Of a stretch of DNA of 64,000 nt, positions 9,391 to 16,317 are shown one piece after another. Origin of the DNA: an uncultured Prochlorococcus sp. (GTDB taxonomy: Bacteria > Cyanobacteriota > Cyanobacteriia > PCC-6307 > Cyanobiaceae). Positions within the stretch are counted from its first letter, which is position 1. Each line of letters begins with the position of its first letter. Position numbers and translations under genes: made by a program. The stretch lies in the NCBI GenBank assembly GCA_902626435.1, contig CACOFO010000001.1, forward strand, positions 1-64,000, read 5' to 3'. The notes under the pieces were generated by a model. It had not been told where the DNA came from. It was given only the letters and a program-made list of their open reading frames with translations, and made no database searches.

Positions 9391-9489
9391 TTAGTAGAAA
9401 AGAAAATCTAAATCTCTTCTATTAAGTATTTTCTACGATGTTTTTATTTAAGATTCTTATTTGAATTAAGAAAGGTTATAAATGTTCCT

Positions 9490-9597
9490 ATGGAAAAATC
9501 ATTTCTAAATTTCATTTATTGGATCCTATTAAAGTCAGCTGAAAGTTACTATGGGGATTCAATGAAAACAGAAGTCCCATACACACCTTATTTTTAG
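9490..9597 (+). CDS. small 'MEKS' family protein copy 2 (35 aa: MEKSFLNFIYWILLKSAESYYGDSMKTEVPYTPYF)
   Basis: Hand-read ORF; paralogous to 6929..7048. Confidence 0.65.
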   Translation: MEKSFLNFIYWILLKSAESYYGDSMKTEVPYTPYF

Positions 9598-9731
9598 ATT
9601 TACTAGATTTTTTTAAATTCTAGAATTGAAACTATAGTTTCGTAGTTATTAGCTTTGGATTTAGCTCCTTTTTTTTCTTGCTATATAAATACTAAGCGAT
9701 GATTTAACTTACTATTTTTGAATAAAGTATT

Positions 9732-10022
9732 TTGGACTTAACTGAGCGAATAAAGGATTACGTAGCCACAGAGTTATTATCAAGTATTGAACTTGACTTT
9801 CTTGAAGGAGAGTTGTGGGAAGCTACTCAAAATATTGCAGAAATAAATACAGTTTTTAAAGCGCCCAAAAATATATGCGAGAAATTAGACCTAGATTAAA
9901 AATCTTGTTGGCAATTATGTTGTGCAGCTGCACTTGATTCATCAAGACCATTAAAAAATGGACAAAAAAGAGTTGATGATTTTAAAAAATTAATTAAACA
10001 ATATAAAATTAGCTTCATATAA
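9732..10022 (+). pseudogene. small gene interrupted by one in-frame TAA (9897-9899): LDLTERIKDYVATELLSSIELDFLEGELWEATQNIAEINTVFKAPKNICEKLDLD*KSCWQLCCAAALDSSRPLKNGQKRVDDFKKLIKQYKISFI
   Basis: The frame stays open and protein-like on both sides of a single stop; TTG start inferred. Confidence 0.5.
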
Positions 10023-10446
10023 AAAGAAAAGAATCAAGGAAACATTTATTCATTACATTATCCTTTTTTTAAACAAAAACTTTTTAAAAATAAATATTCG
10101 ATCTCATTTGTTTGTAAAGAAATTTGAATCTAAACTAAAGTAAATAATAGAAACTAATTAATTTTTTTTATGAAGAAACTTATTAAATCATGTAACTTTC
10201 CTAAATAGATAAATTGATTAATAATAAATTTACAGAATCAAATCAACCAAGATTATATTCACAATTTATAATTGATCCTAATCGATTGTTATGACTGAGG
10301 GAAAAATTCGGGCTAATAAAAAGCATATTATAAGAAATAACTCAGTGATAGAAAGGTTCTAATTTTTACTTCAAACCTACTCGAACCTAATTCAAAAATT
10401 TCATATAAATCTTATAAATTTAAAAAATAAATATCCAAGAAAAAAA

Positions 10447-10472
10447 GTTAGCAAGCATTACTACTTGCTAAC
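10447..10472 (-). terminator. intrinsic terminator for the minus-strand HLI cluster
   Basis: 9-bp stem gttagcaag/cttgctaac followed on the minus strand by a T-run. Confidence 0.75.
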
Positions 10473-10498
10473 TCAATAAAAAATTGGTTGAAAAAAAT

Positions 10499-10642
10499 TT
10501 AAATAACACCTGGAACAATTTGTCCAGTTGTTATGTATGCTCCAACAAGAGCAATTAGGCCAACAAGAGCAAATTTACCATTCAAATTCTCAGCTTTGAT
10601 TTTTTGAGGATCAATATTTCTTGATTGATTTTTATCTTTCAT
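10499..10642 (-). CDS. hli: high-light-inducible protein (47 aa: MKDKNQSRNIDPQKIKAENLNGKFALVGLIALVGAYITTGQIVPGVI)
   Basis: Hand-read ORF with HLI motif. Confidence 0.95.
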   Translation of the reverse strand: MKDKNQSRNIDPQKIKAENLNGKFALVGLIALVGAYITTGQIVPGVI

Positions 10643-10758
10643 TAATAGATACCAGGGATAAGTTGACCGGTTGTTAAATAAGTTCCCACTAAGATCATGA
10701 AAGCCATCATTGCTGGTCTTCCGATTGCTCTGTTGAGAATATCTTTATTAGAATTCAT
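10642..10758 (-). CDS. hli: short high-light-inducible protein (38 aa: MNSNKDILNRAIGRPAMMAFMILVGTYLTTGQLIPGIY)
   Basis: Hand-read ORF with HLI motif; its TAA overlaps the next ATG (TAATG). Confidence 0.93.
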   Translation of the reverse strand: MNSNKDILNRAIGRPAMMAFMILVGTYLTTGQLIPGIY

Positions 10759-10911
10759 TAAGTTTGAAAGTTAGTATTAAAATATTACTTAATGTAAACA
10801 GCTATCGAGAAATAGCTGTATAAAATGATACGTTATCACAGAAATGAGGCAAAAATGTATCATAATTTCAAAAACTATTTAGTAACGTTCTGGAAATTTC
10901 TAAAGATAACT

Positions 10912-11049
10912 TTATTGCTTTTCTAACATTGCATTTTGATTTGTAAGCCAAAATAGCAGGAAAATAAAGAAGGATAATAATGCACCTGAAAGAATTGTAA
11001 TAAAGAAGAATTGCGTCGTTAATTCTGAATCAAAGAAATATAAATACAT
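10912..11049 (-). CDS. small membrane protein (45 aa: MYLYFFDSELTTQFFFITILSGALLSFFIFLLFWLTNQNAMLEKQ)
   Basis: Hand-read ORF between HLI genes and the His-rich gene. Confidence 0.6.
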   Translation of the reverse strand: MYLYFFDSELTTQFFFITILSGALLSFFIFLLFWLTNQNAMLEKQ

Positions 11050-11058
11050 TTATAAATC

Positions 11059-11274
11059 TCAATGAATATGTTCTGCTTCATTATGATTATGGCCATTGTG
11101 ACCATGAGCAATACCTAATTCATGCATCCTTGCATGCTCTTGGTTTGTGTCTCTTAGTTTATGAGAAGAGGGTCCAACTGTTGTATAAATTCCATAATCT
11201 ATTGAGCCAAAAAGTGAAATTTCAACACTGCCAAAAAGTAAAAATAAAGTGGGATCTTTGATCGTTCCTAACAT
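11059..11274 (-). CDS. small protein with His-rich C-terminus (HELGIAHGHNGHNHNEAEHIH)
   Basis: ORF 71 aa; eight His in the last 21 residues. Confidence 0.75.
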   Translation of the reverse strand: MLGTIKDPTLFLLFGSVEISLFGSIDYGIYTTVGPSSHKLRDTNQEHARMHELGIAHGHNGHNHNEAEHIH

Positions 11275-11626
11275 TTTCTACAAGTATAATTACCCAAATA
11301 AAAATAAAGATATTTACGGGTTAATTCAAGTTCAAAATTTATATATCGAGTAGGAAAAAGGCAAACTTAAATATAAATAATTAATGATTAAGATGTAATA
11401 AAAAAATAAATATTAAAACTAATAATTACAACAATTATATTTTAAAAATAATTATTAAAGTAAGAAATATAACACTATGAAGTTTTTAAATACTTAAACT
11501 CATTGATAATAAAGAAGTTTATATTTTATCCTTGATTTAACTAAATTTACTATGATTTGTATTATTTGATGTTGATTAAAATTAGATCTCTAAACTAATT
11601 TGTATTTAATTCAATGGTATTAGTAA

Positions 11627-11992
11627 ATGGAAGTTTTGCTTTTTGCACTTTTTTTTATTAGCGCACTAATTTTCTTTATTGCAGGTAAAGATGATTTTGG
11701 AAGGACTAAAAGTAATTCAACAATAAAGGGAGAGGAAAATATCAAAGATAGGGATAAGGTTGCAGAAGAAATAAAGATAGAGGATAAGGTCGCAGAAGAA
11801 ACAAAGATAGAGGATAAGGCCGCAGAAGAAACAAAGATAGAGGATAAGGTCGCAGAAGAAACAAAGATAGAGGATAAGGCCGCAGAAGAAACAAAGATAG
11901 AGGATAAGGTCGCAGAAGAAATAAAGATAGATGATAAGGTCGCAGAAGAGGGGAATATTGAACCCCAAGAGGAACTCAAAAAAGAATCTTAA
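11627..11992 (+). CDS. membrane-anchored repeat protein, N-terminal TM then 10-aa repeats DK[VA]AEE[TI]KIE
   Basis: ORF 121 aa; repeat visible in both protein and DNA. Confidence 0.75.
   Translation: MEVLLFALFFISALIFFIAGKDDFGRTKSNSTIKGEENIKDRDKVAEEIKIEDKVAEETKIEDKAAEETKIEDKVAEETKIEDKAAEETKIEDKVAEEIKIDDKVAEEGNIEPQEELKKES
11753..11962 (+). repeat. in-frame tandem repeat, 7 x 30 bp; units 2+3 and 4+5 form an identical 60-bp higher-order unit
   Basis: gataaggtcgcagaagaaacaaagatagag-type units read directly. Confidence 0.97.
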
Positions 11993-12015
11993 AAGGTAAA
12001 TTATTGAGATTTTTT

Positions 12016-12171
12016 ATGATTTATGGTTTTGCTTACTTAGGAATGGTTCTTGCGATAAGCGCAGGGTGGGTTTTACTTGCAATCTTAAAAAAACCTGATT
12101 TTATTGAGAAGCCACTTAGTGAACTGAAGAATAAAATAAGACCTTTTCTAAATCCAAAAGACGATCAATGA
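12016..12171 (+). CDS. small membrane protein (51 aa: MIYGFAYLGMVLAISAGWVLLAILKKPDFIEKPLSELKNKIRPFLNPKDDQ)
   Basis: Hand-read ORF; ATGA overlap with 12168 ORF. Confidence 0.65.
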   Translation: MIYGFAYLGMVLAISAGWVLLAILKKPDFIEKPLSELKNKIRPFLNPKDDQ

Positions 12172-12596
12172 ATTTTGCTCTGATTTTATTTTTATTACTT
12201 GGGTTTATCACAAAAATTGATCCTATAAATAATCGGACTATATTTGGGGAAATAAATATAGAGAAAAATATAGCCAATAATTTTTTAGCTAAAAAATATT
12301 GTGATTCTTTAGAAAAAAATCTTTTTAAAGGTCTTGATAAAGAATCAACTTTAAAATATGAATATTTCTTCTCATCCATACCTGATAATCACATAGAAGA
12401 AAAGAATAAATTTTTAGAAATTTTCAAATCTGATGTTAAATCAATCTGTTTATATGATATTTCGAAATCTGATGAAAAAGAATTTAAGTCTTTTTTAGAT
12501 AATTATTTTAAGACAAGAAGTAGTACCCCAAAGATTAAAGTTGAAGCAATAAATCCTACACCAATTAATCCTGCAATGATCCCAGTATTAAGATAA
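12168..12596 (+). CDS. hypothetical secreted/anchored protein
   Basis: ORF 142 aa with N-terminal hydrophobic segment. Confidence 0.6.
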   Translation: MNFALILFLLLGFITKIDPINNRTIFGEINIEKNIANNFLAKKYCDSLEKNLFKGLDKESTLKYEYFFSSIPDNHIEEKNKFLEIFKSDVKSICLYDISKSDEKEFKSFLDNYFKTRSSTPKIKVEAINPTPINPAMIPVLR

Positions 12597-12637
12597 ACCT
12601 TCACAGTAGCTAATTCTTTTCCGTCTTTTTTAGTCAT
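12503..12637 (-). CDS. small membrane protein (44 aa: MTKKDGKELATVKVYLNTGIIAGLIGVGFIASTLIFGVLLLVLK), antisense to the 3' end of 12168..12596
   Basis: Hand-read ORF with charged N-terminus then clean TM. Confidence 0.6.
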   Translation of the reverse strand: MTKKDGKELATVKVYLNTGIIAGLIGVGFIASTLIFGVLLLVLK

Positions 12638-12643
12638 AGTTTT

Positions 12644-12760
12644 TTACCTAAATAAGCACATCCAAGCTACCAATGAGAATAACAATAAAGCAAGGCTAAA
12701 AATACTTTTACTATTAGCTTTGCCTTTTTTGTTAGTTGATTTAAAAGGGATTAGCGCCAT
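12644..12760 (-). CDS. small membrane protein (38 aa: MALIPFKSTNKKGKANSKSIFSLALLLFSLVAWMCLFR)
   Basis: Hand-read ORF with basic N-terminus and TM. Confidence 0.55.
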   Translation of the reverse strand: MALIPFKSTNKKGKANSKSIFSLALLLFSLVAWMCLFR

Positions 12761-13395
12761 AACACTCAATAAAAAATCATTATTTCATGTTTTTTTTATT
12801 TATCAAGAAATTTTTATACGTAAATATGTATTAGTGAAATATCAAAGTTTTCCAAATCCGTTGAAGAGGAAAAAGAGTATTCTGAATGACTATTAATTAA
12901 CTCGCAGAGATGAAGTTAAATTTTTCTACTTATAGCCTCAGGAGAGATAGAACAACAAGTTGGGTTTTTGAAAGTGGCTAAACAAAATTTAATGGCGAAG
13001 CAATACTATTTAAAGATGGAAAAAATATAACACCAATATCAAAACAAAATTCAATCAAATGAATTGAATAGGCTATTATTCTCAGGATTATCAAAAATGA
13101 CTAATAACCATAATCTATCAGAGTCTACATCAGGTTTTTTTGAAATTGGAAAAGGTTGTTAATTAAGAAGGATAAATAAAGTTTAGCTTTGCTCAACTTT
13201 TATAAGTTTTTATTGCAATAAATTCATTGATTACTTTGAAAGCTATAAAATTTGTCTTTTAGAAGTTTATATTTTATTCCTATCTTAAAAATTTAACTTA
13301 TTAGTTATGTTAGGTTTTTAGTAAAGTAAAATGTTTGAAGCTCTTGTTTATTTGTTGATTGGGAAAAAACAATATTATCAAAAAGAAAATTAAAA

Positions 13396-13497
13396 ATGGA
13401 ATCATCTAAAGAGATAATTTTAATTGCTTTGGGATTATTGATTGTAATCTTCGCAGGAACATTAGCATTAAGGCTTGGGATAAGCCTAAGGGATTAG
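13396..13497 (+). CDS. tiny membrane peptide (33 aa: MESSKEIILIALGLLIVIFAGTLALRLGISLRD)
   Basis: Hand-read ORF, single TM. Confidence 0.5.
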   Translation: MESSKEIILIALGLLIVIFAGTLALRLGISLRD

Positions 13498-13500
13498 ATT

Positions 13501-13875
13501 TTGATAAGTTTCAAATCATTATTTCCAATAATTGTAGGTTTTTCATTTTGGATATATGGAAACATTTTACTGGTAAAGAAACTACAAAATAAAACGCATG
13601 AAAAAAACGAATCAAAAAAATCAATTGAGGTATTCATGGATCAAGATTTAAAAGATAAAAATAAACCTAAGAAAAAAGATTTAATAAATACAGCAGTTAA
13701 AAATAAGGAAATTTTTCATTTGAATTCACTTATCACAAAAAATATCTCGCTTTTTACAAATAATCCAAACTATAAGATGTTAACTTGGCTTATTGTTCAG
13801 CTAATCATATTTTCCCTATTTATCTTTGCAGTAAAAATATTTAAAAATAACCTTATTCCTTACTTTAATGCTTAA
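13501..13875 (+). CDS. hypothetical protein with TM segments at both ends
   Basis: ORF 124 aa (TTG start). Confidence 0.6.
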   Translation: MISFKSLFPIIVGFSFWIYGNILLVKKLQNKTHEKNESKKSIEVFMDQDLKDKNKPKKKDLINTAVKNKEIFHLNSLITKNISLFTNNPNYKMLTWLIVQLIIFSLFIFAVKIFKNNLIPYFNA

Positions 13876-13932
13876 AGCGTAGAGAATTTAGATCTCATAT
13901 ATATTTTCAATGTAACCTTATGAATAATATTT

Positions 13933-14154
13933 TTAAACTGATTTTTCTATAATCCAACGGTACCCACCACTTCTATCATTTTCCCGATAACAAATTCCTA
14001 TTAAATCTCCGTTTTTTCTTCGCAGAGAACACTCAATACCATCTTGTGTTTTATAAAAACTTGATGAATTTGGACAGACCTCCTCACCTTCCTTATTCAT
14101 TTTTTTGAGAATCATCTTCCATACTTCTTTTAATTCAATATCATCAATTTTCAT
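13933..14154 (-). CDS. small hypothetical protein
   Basis: ORF 73 aa with globular composition. Confidence 0.6.
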   Translation of the reverse strand: MKIDDIELKEVWKMILKKMNKEGEEVCPNSSSFYKTQDGIECSLRRKNGDLIGICYRENDRSGGYRWIIEKSV

Positions 14155-14460
14155 TTAAATCTTTTAAAAGTAATGATATATCCCTTATAAACTTTTAGAA
14201 ATTAATTTTTACCAAGCTTTATTTCATTGCCTACATCAATCAATTACGCAAGTTACCTATCGATATTAAATATAAAACAGATTCTTCCAAAAAAATGACT
14301 TTTCGTCAATTCATAAAGAAGTAACCTCGATTTAGATTTTTGAATGAAATGCTTACTACTTACACTTCAACTAATTAAATAAAAAGTCCAAAAAAAATAG
14401 ATATAGGAAAATCACAAACTGCACTAACTAAATAGATATAAGGGAAAGAAAAAAAATAAA

Positions 14461-14547
14461 TTATTCTCCTACTCCTGTAGTAATGTAGTAACCGTAGTCA
14501 GTTCTCGTCAGTAATGAAAAAAGGGAACTTCTTCTACTTGTTCCCGT
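14461..14547 (-). pseudogene. HLI-like C-terminal fragment without ATG (TGTSRRSSLFSLLTRTDYGYYITTGVGE)
   Basis: 28 open codons after TAG; YITTG motif shared with HLI proteins. Confidence 0.4.
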
Positions 14548-14678
14548 CTATAGTCGCATATACCAAATTGAATACACTCCAGTTTTTCATCACTAAACTT
14601 ATTTTCTGACGAAATGTCATCACTAAAAGGTGTAAAAGCATTCTTTATCATATGTTTATAAGGATTTCCGCAAGACAT
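14508..14678 (-). CDS. small Cys-containing protein (56 aa: MSCGNPYKHMIKNAFTPFSDDISSENKFSDEKLECIQFGICDYRREQVEEVPFFHY)
   Basis: Hand-read ORF with strong SD (gaggaggtttattATG). Confidence 0.6.
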   Translation of the reverse strand: MSCGNPYKHMIKNAFTPFSDDISSENKFSDEKLECIQFGICDYRREQVEEVPFFHY

Positions 14679-14710
14679 AATAAACCTCCTCTATTAAAAC
14701 TATTAATCCA

Positions 14711-14875
14711 CTAATGCTCATTGATGCAATAGGGATTACTATGTGATTTAACGCAAAAAATGTTTTTGCGTAGATGAGCTCTCATACCTTGTAAATAAAA
14801 ATTTTGTGTCATAAAAACGCCAAAATAAATTAATAAAACCGTCAATATAAGAAGCTCTAATCCTAGGTTGGTCAT
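14711..14875 (-). CDS. third 'MTNL' peptide with C-x8-C tail (54 aa: MTNLGLELLILTVLLIYFGVFMTQNFYLQGMRAHLRKNIFCVKSHSNPYCINEH)
   Basis: Hand-read ORF; strong SD (aaaggaggttactcaaaATG); N-terminus paralogous to 9289 and 15414 ORFs. Confidence 0.7.
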   Translation of the reverse strand: MTNLGLELLILTVLLIYFGVFMTQNFYLQGMRAHLRKNIFCVKSHSNPYCINEH

Positions 14876-14945
14876 TTTGAGTAACCTCCTTTTGGCTACT
14901 ATTTATTTAGTATCTCTTACATAGAAAAATCAAGAGTGGTAATAC

Positions 14946-15092
14946 CTAAAAATAAGAGGGCATTTTTTTGCCCTCTTCGAGTCGTAAGTACCTCACTGTC
15001 CACAAAGTCTATGAAGTACTTTTGCCTCCTGAATAATTTCTACTCCTATTGAATGGGTAAAGATAGTTGTGACTACAAAGCACTAATACTCG
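14946..15092 (-). ncRNA. candidate minus-strand sRNA with -10 box and terminator-like hairpin
   Basis: TATAAT on minus strand (15098-15103); stem AAGTACTTC/GAGGTACTT; 9-bp hairpin 14954-14977 followed by TATTTTTA on minus strand. Confidence 0.5.
14954..14977 (-). terminator. intrinsic terminator-like hairpin
   Basis: aagagggca-tttttt-tgccctctt, 9-bp stem. Confidence 0.6.
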
Positions 15093-15161
15093 GGTAATTA
15101 TACTCTATTAATTTCAAGTTAAAAGGAGGATAATTAAGGAGTAGAGATTAAAGGAGGTTTT

Positions 15162-15326
15162 ATGAAACTAACTACTCCATTCACAACTCTCAGAAATGCA
15201 ACTTCAGATATGTGGAGAATGCATGATTTCAATTATCAATTACCCAAAAAAGAATTAAAAAAATATTGGGATCAAGAATGCATAGCGCATCCTACTAATA
15301 GTCATTGCAAAATTTATTGTGATTAA
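15162..15326 (+). CDS. C-x8-C mini-protein, cassette copy B (54 aa: MKLTTPFTTLRNATSDMWRMHDFNYQLPKKELKKYWDQECIAHPTNSHCKIYCD)
   Basis: Hand-read ORF; strong SD (aaaggaggttttATG); paralogous to 8996..9202. Confidence 0.8.
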   Translation: MKLTTPFTTLRNATSDMWRMHDFNYQLPKKELKKYWDQECIAHPTNSHCKIYCD

Positions 15327-15413
15327 TATCCTATCTATTTTAAGTATTCTTAATCTTGATTTTTGGATTTAATCCGTACTAAAGATCAGTTATTAAAAAA
15401 GGAGGAAAAGTAG

Positions 15414-15515
15414 ATGACTAATTTAAGTTTAGAGATTATTTTTTGGACAATCTTAATTACATATCTTGGATTAAGGTTGAATCAAACTTGGAATGGCTAC
15501 AAACAACAATATTAA
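15414..15515 (+). CDS. 'MTNL' one-helix peptide, cassette copy B (33 aa: MTNLSLEIIFWTILITYLGLRLNQTWNGYKQQY)
   Basis: Hand-read ORF; SD aaaggagg; paralogous to 9289..9390. Confidence 0.8.
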   Translation: MTNLSLEIIFWTILITYLGLRLNQTWNGYKQQY

Positions 15516-15528
15516 TTAGGAGGGGCAA

Positions 15529-15651
15529 ATGAATCTGCAAACACCATTTTCTTTTACCAAAAAAGATTTGAGAGATCTTGATTACGTAAGGAAAATGCAA
15601 ACTTTAGAAAAAACTCTAAAACAAAGTTTTATAGATAATCCATCTGCATAA
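15529..15651 (+). CDS. small soluble peptide (40 aa: MNLQTPFSFTKKDLRDLDYVRKMQTLEKTLKQSFIDNPSA)
   Basis: Hand-read ORF; SD taggagggg. Confidence 0.65.
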   Translation: MNLQTPFSFTKKDLRDLDYVRKMQTLEKTLKQSFIDNPSA

Positions 15652-15749
15652 GATTGTTTAGTTTGTTGCCACTAAGTATCAATAAATAATTATTTTTTGC
15701 AAATAAATTCTAGTCGTATTTGTTAATCCCATAGCAGAGAGGTTGAATT

Positions 15750-16268
15750 ATGGAATTAAAATTCTGCCCTACAACTATTTTTAGAGAAACTCCCAAAGTA
15801 ACTTTTTTTGATGCAGGCATAGAGTCTACTAATGGTTGTGATGTAGTTATGCATTCAGGAGAAGCTATATCACCTCCAGATGAATTTAAAAATGAACAGT
15901 ACTACGTTCATAATCATCAAATTGATCACAATTTAGTTATTACTGGTGAGCGTAAATTTATTTTGATAAATCCAAATTGGGACGAGCCACATCATGTGAT
16001 TTATCTAAAAAAATCTATGGGAGCACTTGAAATTCCTATTGGAACTTTTCACAGGTCAATCTCTGGTAAAGAAGGGAGCATTGTTTTAAATCAACCTATA
16101 AGAGATAAATTTTTTGATCCAAAAAAAGAATTTATCCCTCAAAAACTCAACAAATTAAGCCTTATTAAGGCTAGAAAAAGTCCTCCCGTTTATTGGATTT
16201 GGGAAAATGATCAAATCAAAAGATTAATGTTCAATCCTTTAGTTAAAAAAACTGCAAATTCAAATTGA
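15750..16268 (+). CDS. cupin-like conserved hypothetical protein
   Basis: ORF 172 aa; cupin-like HNHQIDHNLVITGER...GTFHRSISGKEGSIVLNQ. Confidence 0.7.
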   Translation: MELKFCPTTIFRETPKVTFFDAGIESTNGCDVVMHSGEAISPPDEFKNEQYYVHNHQIDHNLVITGERKFILINPNWDEPHHVIYLKKSMGALEIPIGTFHRSISGKEGSIVLNQPIRDKFFDPKKEFIPQKLNKLSLIKARKSPPVYWIWENDQIKRLMFNPLVKKTANSN

Positions 16269-16317
16269 TATTAAAATTCAAACTCACTTCACACTTAATT
16301 TCAAGAGGACCTTAATC

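Noticed and set aside
11620-11979. Long minus-strand ORFs (119 aa and 83 aa) antisense to the repeat gene
   Set aside because: Created by the 30-bp repeat being open in several frames; low-complexity translations; the plus frame has the TM anchor and acidic/basic repeat expected of a real protein.
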